Shown piece after piece: positions 23,236-31,547 of a DNA stretch of 40,878 nucleotides (the first letter of the stretch is position 1; each line of letters starts with the position of its first letter). The notes beneath the pieces are model-generated. The model saw only the letters and a program-made list of their open reading frames with translations, did not search any database and was not told where the DNA came from. Source of the stretch: Limiplasma sp964416065 (GTDB taxonomy: Bacteria > Bacillota > Clostridia > Christensenellales > Aristaeellaceae); the NCBI GenBank assembly GCA_964416065.1, contig CAYQCL010000022.1:1-40878 (forward strand), given 5' to 3'. The translations under genes and the position numbers were made by a program.

Positions 23236-24147
23236 CTAGCCGCGCCGACTGGGATCCTTCTGATATTTTCCGGGCGAGATGCCGGTGACGGTCTTAAACG
23301 CCCTGATGAAAGCATAGACGCTCGAATAGCCGGTGATTTCCGAAATATCCGTCAGGCTCAGCGAGGTGGATTCCAGCAGGATGCGAGCCCTGTGAATTTT
23401 CTCCTCGAGAATCAGCCGGTGAATGGAGCAGCCACAGCTGGCGTTGCAAAGCCGGTTAAGATGTCTCAGGCTGATTCCAAGTCTGGAGGCGACCTCCCCG
23501 CCGGTAATATTGGAATGAAGCTGATCCTGAATCAGCTTTTTCGCCGCCTCCACGCGCTCGTCGTTAATCGAGGTTTTCAGCTTCACGTCCATTTGATAGG
23601 CCGGATGAATAATTTCCAGCATTTCCAGAATGATGCTCTGCACCAAAAAGGGAGAAAGGGAGGACGCGGACAGGGTGGAGGTTTCCATTTTGGTTTGCAG
23701 AGCGACGACGAGCTGACGGAGCGTTTTGGATTCATGACAGAGCCTGCCGCCCTGAATCATCTGAAGGCTGCGAAGCACCTGGGTGTTTTCCGTCTGGATG
23801 TCAAAGCCGGAAACAAGCTTGGACGAGGGAGGCTGCTCGTCCACGATTTGATGCATCATATGGGGCGGGATCATCATAAAATCGCCGCTGTTAAGCGTAA
23901 AGCGCTGTCCGTGCGGAAGCTGAATGGAGAGCCGTCCGGAAAGAACATAATGAAGCTCGTATAGCATATGCTTGTGGCTCCTTTGCGAAAGGCTCTCCAC
24001 ACTGCCGTCAACAAATCGGAACCAGGCCGCGTGAAAGTTCCAAAAATCGCTGGTATGCATGAGCACAAGCCGTGAAAGCAGATGATAGTTGGTCTTGTTT
24101 TCAAGAAAACCCATTTTGGGACTCATTCCCGTCCCCCTCTCTTCCAT
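23236..24147 (-). CDS. AraC-family transcriptional regulator
   Basis: A 303-residue regulator. Residues about 30-130 form a cupin-type ligand domain (HKHMLYELHYVLSGRLSIQL, then LNSGDFMMIPPHMMHQI). The last 100 residues hold the two helix-turn-helix motifs: GGEVASRLGISLRHLNRLC and SLTDISEITGYSSVYAFIRA, ending in FKTVTGISPGKYQKD. It is transcribed away from the DapA-permease-sialidase operon, with two good promoters back to back in a 158-base gap, so it very likely controls that operon in response to its sugar substrate. ATG 24147 has AGGAG seven bases upstream; ATG 24126 with GAGGGGG before it is also possible. Confidence 0.93.
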   Translation of the reverse strand: MEERGTGMSPKMGFLENKTNYHLLSRLVLMHTSDFWNFHAAWFRFVDGSVESLSQRSHKHMLYELHYVLSGRLSIQLPHGQRFTLNSGDFMMIPPHMMHQIVDEQPPSSKLVSGFDIQTENTQVLRSLQMIQGGRLCHESKTLRQLVVALQTKMETSTLSASSLSPFLVQSIILEMLEIIHPAYQMDVKLKTSINDERVEAAKKLIQDQLHSNITGGEVASRLGISLRHLNRLCNASCGCSIHRLILEEKIHRARILLESTSLSLTDISEITGYSSVYAFIRAFKTVTGISPGKYQKDPSRRG

Positions 24148-24173
24148 TGATCCTCTCCTCACGCGTCGCCTTC

Positions 24174-24202
24174 ACTATACGCTTGCGGGTTGCGGCTGTC
24201 AA
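24174..24202 (-). promoter_or_regulatory. Promoter of the AraC-type regulator
   Basis: TTGACA (24197-24202), 17 bases, TATAGT (24174-24179) on the minus strand, close to consensus. Confidence 0.85.
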
Positions 24203-24247
24203 TCTTCCGTATGTCCGATTTTGATATTATTTTGTCTTCCTGTGAAA

Positions 24248-24276
24248 TTGATTCGTCTCCAGCCATCCCCTATAAT
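24248..24276 (+). promoter_or_regulatory. Promoter of the lyase-transporter-sialidase operon
   Basis: TTGATT (24248-24253), 17 bases, TATAAT (24271-24276). It lies 30 bases before the lyase start. The 45 bases between this and the divergent promoter are the likely binding place of the AraC-type protein. Confidence 0.85.
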
Positions 24277-24305
24277 AAATGCAACAAACAAAAGGGGAAG
24301 CGAGT

Positions 24306-25190
24306 ATGAACAGACTCTATGGCGTTGTCTGTGCAACGATTACACCCATGGGCGCCAACGGGGAGATTGATCTTGACAGCGCAAGGTCTTTGTATCGCTA
24401 TCTGGCGGGGAAGGGCGTTCATTGTCTCTATCCAAACGGCACGAACGGCGAGAGTGTCTCGCTGACGTCAGGGGAGCGCGAGGCCCTGGCTGAGGCGGCC
24501 GTTCAAGAGGTAGGCGGCCGGATGCCGGTCTATATTCAATGCGGCGCGGCAACGGTCAGAGAGAGCTATCGGCATGTCCTTCACGCCAGAACGATCGGCG
24601 CGGACGGAGCCAGCCTGATGACGCCCGTCTTTTTCCCGCTGGACGAGGCGGCCATGGAACGGTACTATGCCGAGATTCTTAAGGAGACGCGGGACTTTCC
24701 GCTCTATGTCTATAACATTCCCCCTCGAACCGGCAACGACGTCTCCCCTCGTATGCTGGGTCGGCTGATGGATACCTATCCCTCGCTTATGGGAATCAAA
24801 TACAGCATGCCTGATTTGCGGCGTCTCCAATCGTATATTCATTGTGCGAAGACGCGGAGGGCCGATGTGCTGATCGGCTGCGATTCGCTGGCGTATTGTT
24901 GCATGGCATGCGGCGGCGTTGGATGGGTATCCGGCCCCGGGGCGGTTTTCGCCAGCCCGTTTGTCCGTCTGTATACGCAGATAACGCAAGGCGATATGCG
25001 CTCCGCCGGCCAGACGCAGGAGGAGATCGCGCGGGTGATGAACCGCATGGCCGGAATTCCCGAAATTCCCGCGATCAAGTATATGCTCAAACGCATGGGC
25101 ATTATCCGTTGCAACACCGTTCGTTCCCCACTGCGTCCGCTTACGGAGGCGGAGAGACTGGTTTTGGATAAGCTGTTGGAAGAGGTATGA
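24306..25190 (+). CDS. DapA/NanA superfamily class I lyase
   Basis: A 294-residue TIM-barrel enzyme of the dihydrodipicolinate synthase / N-acetylneuraminate lyase family. The Schiff-base lysine is Lys165 in MGIKYS, the catalytic Tyr136 lies in VYNIPPRTG, and the carboxylate-binding loop is GTNGES (45-50). YNIPPRTG is closer to DapA-type than to NanA-type signatures, but the operon (sugar ABC transporter parts and a sialidase-like protein, AraC regulator) argues for a sugar-acid aldolase or dehydratase rather than lysine synthesis. ATG 24306 follows AAGGGG by eight bases. It is the first gene of the operon. The exact substrate, sialic acid or another 2-keto-3-deoxy acid, cannot be decided. 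Confidence 0.88.
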   Translation: MNRLYGVVCATITPMGANGEIDLDSARSLYRYLAGKGVHCLYPNGTNGESVSLTSGEREALAEAAVQEVGGRMPVYIQCGAATVRESYRHVLHARTIGADGASLMTPVFFPLDEAAMERYYAEILKETRDFPLYVYNIPPRTGNDVSPRMLGRLMDTYPSLMGIKYSMPDLRRLQSYIHCAKTRRADVLIGCDSLAYCCMACGGVGWVSGPGAVFASPFVRLYTQITQGDMRSAGQTQEEIARVMNRMAGIPEIPAIKYMLKRMGIIRCNTVRSPLRPLTEAERLVLDKLLEEV

Positions 25191-25219
25191 TGGTTCTACA
25201 CGCAATGGAGGCGATTTGA

Positions 25220-26155
25220 ATGACGCGGACTTCAAAGATTCAGACTCCGTTCAGGCGAAAGCTGCGGCGAATAACGCGAAACTATCAGCTCTATCTTTTC
25301 CTTCTGCCCGCCGTGGCGGTCTTCCTCTTGTTTTCCTATTATCCAATGTATGGCGTGCAGATCGCTTTTCGGGATTTCAGGGCCAATTTGGGTATTAGCC
25401 AAAGCCCATGGGTAGGGCTTAAGCATTTCGAGCGCTTTGTCACGACAGCCTCCTTTACGACGCTGATGACCAACACGCTGCGTATCAGCCTGATGACGCT
25501 GCTCATCGGCTTCCCGATTCCGATTCTGTTCGCGCTGCTGGTCAATGAAATCCGCTTTTCCAGATACCGTAAGCTGATCCAGACGGTTTCCTATGCGCCC
25601 CACTTCATATCGACCGTCGTTATGGTCAGCATGCTGACGATCTTCCTGAATAAGAACTACGGAATCGTCAACAAAATCATCGGTGTGTTCGGCGCCGGTC
25701 CCTATGACTTCATGACCAAGGGCTCATGGTTCGCGTGGATTTACGTGTTCTCAAACATCTGGCAAAACCTGGGGTGGGACGCAATCATCTATATTGCCGC
25801 GCTCTCCGGTGTGGACATGGAGCTGCACGAGGCGGCGATGATCGACGGGGCGACGCGCCTCAAGCGCATCATTCATATCAACATCCCCTGTATTTTGCCC
25901 ACCATCACCATTATGCTGATTCTCGCATGCGGCAAAATCATGTCCGTGGGCTATGAAAAGGTGTACCTTATGCAGAACGCGCTCAACACCAGTCATTCGG
26001 AGATCATTTCCACCTTCGTGTACAAGGCGGGCCTGCAAAGCGCGCAATACAGCTTTTCCACGGCGATCGGTCTGTTTAATTCCGTCATCAACCTGATTCT
26101 GCTGCTCACCGTCAATCTGCTGGCCAAGAGGCTGGGCGACACCAGCCTGTGGTAA
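25220..26155 (+). CDS. Sugar ABC transporter permease, LplB/YteP type
   Basis: A 311-residue permease with six predicted spans. LYLFLLPAVAVFLLFSYYPM is the first span, followed by YGVQIAFRDF as in LplB. The EAA loop that contacts the ATPase reads HEAAMIDGATRLKRIIHINI. The last part carries the typical KVYLMQN and YKAGLQSAQYSFSTAIGLF. Such permeases take up oligosaccharides such as polygalacturonate or host-glycan pieces. GGAGG lies eight bases before ATG 25220. It is followed after 16 bases by its partner permease. No ATPase gene is in the operon; this group usually shares a common MsmX-like ATPase encoded elsewhere. Confidence 0.94.
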   Translation: MTRTSKIQTPFRRKLRRITRNYQLYLFLLPAVAVFLLFSYYPMYGVQIAFRDFRANLGISQSPWVGLKHFERFVTTASFTTLMTNTLRISLMTLLIGFPIPILFALLVNEIRFSRYRKLIQTVSYAPHFISTVVMVSMLTIFLNKNYGIVNKIIGVFGAGPYDFMTKGSWFAWIYVFSNIWQNLGWDAIIYIAALSGVDMELHEAAMIDGATRLKRIIHINIPCILPTITIMLILACGKIMSVGYEKVYLMQNALNTSHSEIISTFVYKAGLQSAQYSFSTAIGLFNSVINLILLLTVNLLAKRLGDTSLW

Positions 26156-26171
26156 GGAAAGGAGGAGCCCT

Positions 26172-27077
26172 ATGGAGCTTTCCAGCCGCAAAATGGATCG
26201 CAATTCCCGTGTCATAGACGCCGTCGCGTGTATTTTAGGCGGCGTGGTGCTGCTGATTACGCTATACCCCCTGATTTACGTCGTCAGCGCCTCCTTTTCC
26301 GATCCAGGAAGCGTAACGCTGGGTGAGGTCGTGCTTCTGCCGGTCAAGCCCACGCTGGACGGATACGCAACGATCTTCAAATACGGCCCCATCTGGGTCG
26401 GCTATCGCAATACCATTTTCTACACCGTTGGCGGAACGATCATCAATATGCTGATCACGCTGCCCTGCGCCTACGCGCTGTCAAGGAAGGATCTGGTGGG
26501 CCGAAACGCGCTGTCGATCTTCTTTGCCTTCACTATGTTTTTTTCCGGAGGCCTGATCCCGACCTATCTGGTCATCAAGGAGCTGGGCATGCTTAATACC
26601 GTCTGGTCCCTGCTCCTGCCAACCGCCATGTCCGTGTGGAATATGATCATCGCCCGAACCTACTTTCAAAATTCCATTCCGGCGGGGCTGGAGGAAGCGG
26701 CAACCATCGACGGATGCTCAAACGTCAAGCTATTCCTTTATATCATTCTTCCCCTGTCCCAGCCCATCATTGCCGTGCTGCTTCTCTACTATGCCGTCGG
26801 GCATTGGAACGAATACTTCAACGCTCTGATCTATCTGAGCAACGAGGACATCTATCCGCTTCAGCTTATCCTGCGCAACATTCTTTTGCTGGATCAGATG
26901 TTCGACATGATGGACAGCGATCCGGAGGCCCGTCAGGAAATGATGCGGCTTTTGCAGATGAAGGAGTCGATGAAGTTTGGCATCATCGTCCTTTCCACGG
27001 TTCCGGTTATGCTTCTTTATCCGTTCCTTCAAAAATTCTTTGTCAAGGGCGTCATGATCGGCGCCATCAAGGGGTAA
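26172..27077 (+). CDS. Sugar ABC transporter permease, YtcP type
   Basis: A 301-residue permease of the carbohydrate CUT1 family, partner of the preceding one. It shows VLLITLYPLIYVVSASFSDP at the first span, TLPCAYALSRKDLVGRN, SGGLIPTYLVIKELGMLNT, and the EAA loop EEAATIDGCSNVKLFLYIIL. The C-terminus ends with FLQKFFVKGVMIGAIKG, a hallmark of the YtcP group. ATG 26172 has AAAGGAGG upstream. The binding-protein gene follows after 48 bases. Confidence 0.95.
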   Translation: MELSSRKMDRNSRVIDAVACILGGVVLLITLYPLIYVVSASFSDPGSVTLGEVVLLPVKPTLDGYATIFKYGPIWVGYRNTIFYTVGGTIINMLITLPCAYALSRKDLVGRNALSIFFAFTMFFSGGLIPTYLVIKELGMLNTVWSLLLPTAMSVWNMIIARTYFQNSIPAGLEEAATIDGCSNVKLFLYIILPLSQPIIAVLLLYYAVGHWNEYFNALIYLSNEDIYPLQLILRNILLLDQMFDMMDSDPEARQEMMRLLQMKESMKFGIIVLSTVPVMLLYPFLQKFFVKGVMIGAIKG

Positions 27078-27125
27078 CCAATGGGCGTCGCCCATTCAAA
27101 AAAACAAAAAACGGAGGGAAACACA

Positions 27126-28754
27126 ATGAAACGAATCTGGTGCCTCGTATTGTGTCTTGCGCTCACGACCACGATGGCCGCGTCCGCCATGGCCGATACA
27201 ACAACCGAACCTCACGCCAATCCAGACACGCTCATTCTGCCCGTAAACTATGAGATGCCGCTGACCGACACGCCGGTGACCGTATCGGTTCTCTTCCCGA
27301 AGATGCTCGGGCACGGCGACCTCAACGACAACTGGTACATCAACCATCTGGCTGAAAAAACCGGAATTCGGCTCGAGATCACGCCTGTTGAAGAGGCCGG
27401 CTGGACAGAAAAGAAAAATCTGGTCCTTGCCTCCGGCGATTACTCGGAAATCTTCATGGGCGGCCTGACCTGGAACGACGCGCTGATCTATGGCGAGCAG
27501 GGTATTTTCCAGCCGCTGGAGGACTTGATTGAGGAATACGCCCCCAATGTCAAGACGCTCCTGGAGACATACCCCGAATCCGCCAAGACGCTGACCATGA
27601 ACGGCCATATCTACGTGCTGCCCACCTGGTCCACGCCTGCCCGCGAGGTCATTAACAATGACAACCGCAAGACCATCAACACCACCTGGCTGAAAAACGT
27701 CGGAATGGACATGCCCACAAACCTGGACGAGCTCTATGAGGTCCTTAAGGCCTTCAAGGAGCAGGACGCGAACGGGAACGGCGATCCCAACGATGAAATT
27801 CCCTACACGAACGTATTCAATGGCGAGGCCTTTGAGTGGATCCTGTCCGCCTTTGGCTATGTCAACCTGCGCCACGACGTGCTGGACGGACAGTATGTCT
27901 ATGTACCCGCTCAGGAGAATTATCGCCATTATCTGGAGTACATGAACAAGCTCTACACCGAGGGTCTTCTGGACAGCGACTATTTCACCCAGACCGCGGA
28001 GGAGCTTCAGGCCAAGGTGGCCGCCGGCATCGTGGGCTCCGGTATTACCTACGCGACGGACTACACCACCGATCTCGATCTTAAGCTTCAATATTCCATG
28101 GTTTCTCCGCTGATCAGCGAATACAACGACATCCTTTGCTGGCCGAAGTATTCCGTGGAGCGCACGGACGCGATGCTTGCCATCACCGACAAGTGTGAAA
28201 ATCCCGAGCTTGTGATGAAGCTTCTGGATTACTGGTACAGCGAGGAGGGAAGCTTTGAGGTCAAGGGCGGCCCGAAGCTTGGGGAAATGGCGGACGATCC
28301 CGACAGCGGCTATGAGAAGCTGGTTTCCGAGGACGGAACCGTCACCTACAAGCAGAATTTCGATCATGAGAAGTTCGCCAGTTTCTACACCTTCCGTCTG
28401 TTCAACGGTCTGTGGACGGTGCCGCATGTCTACACCGATGAGCTCAATGAGCTGGTCATCGGCGCCGATCCTGACCGCGCCCGTTCGCATCAGGAATCCA
28501 TCGACAGCGGCTGCTATGGCGCGCTTAGGCTGGGGTATCCTAACGCCGCGTTTGACGCCGAGGAGAACGACACCCTGGCGATCTATGTCATGCTCGACAG
28601 CTACGCCGACCAGATGAGCGCAAAGTTCATTACCGGTGAGGAGCCTCTGACGGACAGCTCGTGGGAGAGCTATCTCAGCACGCTCGACGCGATGGGTCTT
28701 CAGGCCCGCAACGAGATTTATCAGACTGCGCTGGACCGCTGGAACGGTCGGTAA
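27126..28754 (+). CDS. Sugar ABC transporter substrate-binding protein, LipO type
   Basis: A 542-residue extracellular binding protein. It has a signal peptide (MKRIWCLVLCLALTTTMAAS), then the family 1 pattern of YtcQ/LipO proteins: WYINHLAEKTGIRLEI, DYSEIFMGGL, GIFQPLEDLIEEYAPNVK, MPTNLDELYEVLKAFKEQDA, a DANGNGDPNDEIPY stretch that is standard in this group, and ELVMKLLDYWYSEEG. It would deliver an oligosaccharide to the two permeases upstream. The signal peptide lacks a lipobox Cys, although relatives are normally lipoproteins. ATG 27126 follows GGAGG. A dispersed repeat lies between it and the sialidase-like gene. Confidence 0.93.
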   Translation: MKRIWCLVLCLALTTTMAASAMADTTTEPHANPDTLILPVNYEMPLTDTPVTVSVLFPKMLGHGDLNDNWYINHLAEKTGIRLEITPVEEAGWTEKKNLVLASGDYSEIFMGGLTWNDALIYGEQGIFQPLEDLIEEYAPNVKTLLETYPESAKTLTMNGHIYVLPTWSTPAREVINNDNRKTINTTWLKNVGMDMPTNLDELYEVLKAFKEQDANGNGDPNDEIPYTNVFNGEAFEWILSAFGYVNLRHDVLDGQYVYVPAQENYRHYLEYMNKLYTEGLLDSDYFTQTAEELQAKVAAGIVGSGITYATDYTTDLDLKLQYSMVSPLISEYNDILCWPKYSVERTDAMLAITDKCENPELVMKLLDYWYSEEGSFEVKGGPKLGEMADDPDSGYEKLVSEDGTVTYKQNFDHEKFASFYTFRLFNGLWTVPHVYTDELNELVIGADPDRARSHQESIDSGCYGALRLGYPNAAFDAEENDTLAIYVMLDSYADQMSAKFITGEEPLTDSSWESYLSTLDAMGLQARNEIYQTALDRWNGR

Positions 28755-28771
28755 TCGAGGCCACAAAGGAT

Positions 28772-28914
28772 GGGCAGGGGCAGTATGTCCCTGCCAGAGT
28801 CTGGAACAGAGTCTCAGAAGCCTTACGCCACAGTGCTTTCCAAATGAGAGCACGCCGACTCATTTGGGCCGGCGCTGCGGCTCCTTTCGTCAATAGAGGG
28901 TATCAACGGTCTGC
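28772..28914 (+). repeat. Dispersed structured repeat, copy A
   Basis: About 140 bases that match the core of the element at 35241-35470 in the same orientation, by eye near three quarters identical. Shared blocks include CAGGGG...CCCTGCCAG, CTTACGCC and GGCGCTGCGGCTC. The hairpins are kept although arm bases differ (GGCAGGG/CCCTGCC here, GCAGGGGACT/AGTCCCCTGC there). The outer inverted repeats of the other copy are absent. It lies inside an operon and so is part of the mRNA before the sialidase-like gene. Confidence 0.75.
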
Positions 28915-28966
28915 GGAGCGGGCCGCAGATCCCCGTTTCACCAGATCAACAAGGGAGGAAAACAGT

Positions 28967-30088
28967 ATGGAAGAGGCTTGGAAGCAGCTCGATCCCGATT
29001 TGGCGCTCCAGTCGGCGCAGATGTGCTGGGAGCCGGACGCGGCGCACCGGTTGGAAGCGCGGCGCTGGCAGGCGACGCCCAGCATTGCCATGCATCGCGG
29101 AAGGCTCTGGATTTCATGGAACGCGGGTATCGGCGCGGAATCGGTTGACAACTATATCGTTGTGAAATACAGCGACGATTTGGGCCGTACCTGGTGTCAG
29201 GAGGACTTGATTATCGATCTGGAAAACCTCCGCGTAACTGACAGCATGCTTTGGGTCGATCCCCAGGACCGGCTGTGGATCTTCTGGTATCAGACGTTTG
29301 GCTGGTATGACGGGCGCGGCGGCGTATGGGCGGCGGTTTTGCAGACGTCCGACGCGCGCCGTCCCCGCTTCGGCAAGCCGCGTCGCATCTGCCATGGCAT
29401 GATGATGACCAAGCCGATCGTAGCGCGCGGGGGCCGCTGGCTCCTGCCTTGCAACCTGTTTCAGTATTTCGAGTCGGAATACCATTGCTATCCGCAGGAG
29501 CGCTTTTCCAATGTCTATGCCTCGGACGATGAGGGGAAGACGTTTTACAAGCTGGGAAAGGCGGATGTCCCCGGAAGGCTTTTTGACGAGCACAACCTGA
29601 TCGAGCTTCAGGACGGCAGGCTTATGATGCTTGTCAGAACCGTCTACGGCATCGGAAAATCCTATTCCGCGGACGGCGGGCGCACCTGGTCGTTTGGCGA
29701 GCCCTCCGGCATTCCCAGCCCCTCCTCGCGCGTGGCGCTGACGCGCCTAAGGTCTGGCAAGGCGCTGTTGGTCAATCACTATGAATTTATGCTCAAGACG
29801 CATCAGTATGACGGCCGTAATCATCTTTGGGCCCTTCTTTCCGAGGATGACTGTGTCAGCTTCAAGCCGGGCATCCAGCTGGATGAGCGGATGGGCGTTT
29901 CGTATCCCGACGCGATTCAGCTGGAGGACGGATTGATTCTGATCGCCTATGACCATGACCGCCCGGGCGCGGGAGAGATCCTGCTTTCGGCCTGTACGGA
30001 GGAGGATTTGCTCGCGGGGCGCGACGTGAGCGGGCGTGTCCGCCTGAAGAACGTCGTTTCGTCATTGAAACAGACGACGAAGCCTTAA
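28967..30088 (+). CDS. Sialidase-like BNR-repeat protein
   Basis: A 373-residue six-bladed propeller protein of the sialidase (neuraminidase) superfamily. Asp-box motifs are visible: YSDDLGRTW near residue 69, ASDDEGKTF near 188 and YSADGGRTWS near 235. The N-terminal WQATPSIAMHRGRLWISWNA and SYPDAIQLEDGLILIAYDHD are typical blade sequences. There is no signal peptide, so it should be cytoplasmic and act on imported material. Whether it is a true exo-sialidase, a trans-acting lyase or another glycoside enzyme cannot be told from the motifs. ATG 28967 follows AGGGAGG. It is the last gene before a strong terminator. Confidence 0.85.
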   Translation: MEEAWKQLDPDLALQSAQMCWEPDAAHRLEARRWQATPSIAMHRGRLWISWNAGIGAESVDNYIVVKYSDDLGRTWCQEDLIIDLENLRVTDSMLWVDPQDRLWIFWYQTFGWYDGRGGVWAAVLQTSDARRPRFGKPRRICHGMMMTKPIVARGGRWLLPCNLFQYFESEYHCYPQERFSNVYASDDEGKTFYKLGKADVPGRLFDEHNLIELQDGRLMMLVRTVYGIGKSYSADGGRTWSFGEPSGIPSPSSRVALTRLRSGKALLVNHYEFMLKTHQYDGRNHLWALLSEDDCVSFKPGIQLDERMGVSYPDAIQLEDGLILIAYDHDRPGAGEILLSACTEEDLLAGRDVSGRVRLKNVVSSLKQTTKP

Positions 30089-30120
30089 AAAGAATACGCG
30101 GTTCAAAACGCCACGCCGCC

Positions 30121-30155
30121 TCAAGAGGCCCTGATGATGTGTCAGGGCCTCTTGA
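30121..30155 (+). terminator. Terminator of the sialidase operon
   Basis: A perfect 14-bp stem (30121-30134 with 30142-30155), seven-base loop, then CGTTCCTTT. Its right arm overlaps the -35 box of the next promoter. Confidence 0.85.
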
Positions 30156-30181
30156 CGTTCCTTTCCCGCGCCTACTATAAT
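30152..30181 (+). promoter_or_regulatory. Promoter of the CidA/LrgB pair
   Basis: TTGACG (30152-30157), 18 bases, TATAAT (30176-30181), 32 bases before the first start codon. The overlap with the upstream terminator arm is compact but common. Confidence 0.75.
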
Positions 30182-30213
30182 GAAGCTGATCCCTAAACGG
30201 AAGGAGCTTCATC

Positions 30214-30576
30214 ATGCTTTATCTTATGCAGCTTGGAATCATCCTTGGCGTTTCCTTTGCCGCGGAAATCCTGCACGCGCTTTTGCCTCTCCCCGTTCCC
30301 GCGAGCGTCTACGGCCTGTGCCTGATGCTGCTGCTTTTGGTCACAGGCGTGCTCAAGCCTTCTCAGCTCAAGCCTACATCTGGCTATCTGGTTGAAATCA
30401 TGCCGATCATGTTCGTCCCCTCCTGTGTGGGCCTGATCGAGGTATTTGACCAGCTTCTGCCCGTCCTGATCCCCTTTGTGCTGATTTGTCTTTTAAGCAC
30501 AATCGCGGTGATGGGCGCGACAGGCCACGTAACCCAAGCGATAATCCGGCATGAAAGGAAGAACGGCGATGTATGA
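30214..30576 (+). CDS. CidA/LrgA family holin-like membrane protein
   Basis: A 120-residue membrane protein with four spans that matches the CidA/LrgA family: LGIILGVSFAAEILHALLPL, then the conserved PVPASVYGLCLMLLLLVTG, and EIMPIMFVPSCVGLIEVFD. Proteins of this family act with LrgB/CidB partners in control of murein hydrolase release, programmed lysis or pyruvate transport, depending on species. ATG 30214 has GGAAGGAG upstream. The partner gene overlaps its 3' end by eight bases, so the two are translated together. Confidence 0.92.
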   Translation: MLYLMQLGIILGVSFAAEILHALLPLPVPASVYGLCLMLLLLVTGVLKPSQLKPTSGYLVEIMPIMFVPSCVGLIEVFDQLLPVLIPFVLICLLSTIAVMGATGHVTQAIIRHERKNGDV

Positions 30577-31261
30577 TTTTCTGCGCGGCTCCCTCTTTTT
30601 CGGAGCCCTCTTGACCACTTTGTTCTACACCGTTGGACTGCTTTTGAAGAAGCGCTTCAAGCTTGCGGTGCTCAATCCCATTCTGATTGCCACGTTTTGC
30701 ATCATAGGGGTCCTGAGCGTCAGCGATATCGAGTATGATACGTACAATCAGGGGGCGAGCGTCATCTCCTGGTTTTTGACGCCTACCACGGTCTGCCTCG
30801 CCATACCGCTTTATGAGCAGCTTTCGCTGCTGAAAAAGCATTGGAAGGCTGTGGCTGCCGGCCTGCTGGCGGGCGTCGTCACCAGCGCGCTTTCGATTCT
30901 TCTCATGAGCATGCTCTTTGGGCTTTCTCACGAAATGTACGTGACGCTTCTGCCCAAGAGCATCACGACAGCGATCGGTATGGGCGTCTCCGAGGAGCTG
31001 GGCGGCAGCGTTCCGATGACGGTCGCCGCGATCATGATCACCGGCACCTTCGGCAGCATCGTGGGCGAGCAGGTATTTCGCCTGCTGCGCATCCACGAGC
31101 CGGTCGCGCGGGGCCTTGGCCTTGGCACGGCCTCGCATGCCGTGGGCACCAGCAAGGCGATGGAGCTGGGCGAGGTTGAGGGCGCAATGAGCAGCCTGGC
31201 CCTTGTGGCGGCGGGACTTACGACGGTGATCGTGGCTCCCCTGTTCGCGGGGCTGATGTAG
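30569..31261 (+). CDS. lrgB: LrgB family membrane protein
   Basis: A 230-residue polytopic protein of the LrgB/CidB/YohK family. Marks are NPILIATFCIIG, the loop SWFLTPTTVCLAIPLYEQL, the conserved LPKSITTAIGMGVSEELGG, GEQVFRLLRIHEPVARGLGL and the closing GTASHAVGTSKAMELGEVEG with GAMSSLALV. It is the partner of the upstream holin-like protein. ATG 30569 lies within the last codons of that gene, with AAAGGAAG before it. The pair is followed by a hairpin of the repeated family at 31378. The physiological role is not certain. Confidence 0.94.
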   Translation: MYDFLRGSLFFGALLTTLFYTVGLLLKKRFKLAVLNPILIATFCIIGVLSVSDIEYDTYNQGASVISWFLTPTTVCLAIPLYEQLSLLKKHWKAVAAGLLAGVVTSALSILLMSMLFGLSHEMYVTLLPKSITTAIGMGVSEELGGSVPMTVAAIMITGTFGSIVGEQVFRLLRIHEPVARGLGLGTASHAVGTSKAMELGEVEGAMSSLALVAAGLTTVIVAPLFAGLM

Positions 31262-31377
31262 CCGCTCGGTGTAGGCTTTCTTTGAAAAGGAGAACCTGTT
31301 GAATAGACGGTTTTCGTGCGACAGAGCCAAGGGAAACGGTTGCGGAGACCGTCTTGAATACACCGATCTGATGCATC

Positions 31378-31416
31378 AAAAATCCGCTCTCAAACATTGT
31401 TTGAAAGCGGATTTTT
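31378..31416 (+). terminator. Terminator after lrgB; second copy of the repeated hairpin
   Basis: Arms 31378-31395 and 31399-31416, 18 bp with one mismatch, an A run before and T5 at the end. It shares its core and the preceding GAATACACxGAT segment with 18388-18453. The 349-base gap 31262-31610 holds this hairpin, the one at 31548 and a GC-rich stretch with GGGGACTGAGTCC, but no gene. Confidence 0.8.
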
Positions 31417-31547
31417 GTGCATATTTTTTGTGGGAGGGCCTTTTGCAACGCGCCCTTTCTTTTTGTGCCCTTCTGCGCCAGGCCCTTCCGACACCCCCCG
31501 GCGGGGGACTGAGTCCGCCCCGCGCTCTGCCAACGCTCTGGCTATAT

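Noticed and set aside
27096..28853. Long open frame on the minus strand (585 codons)
   Set aside because: Antisense to the sugar-binding protein gene, which has clear homology and a ribosome binding site; the antisense frame has neither.
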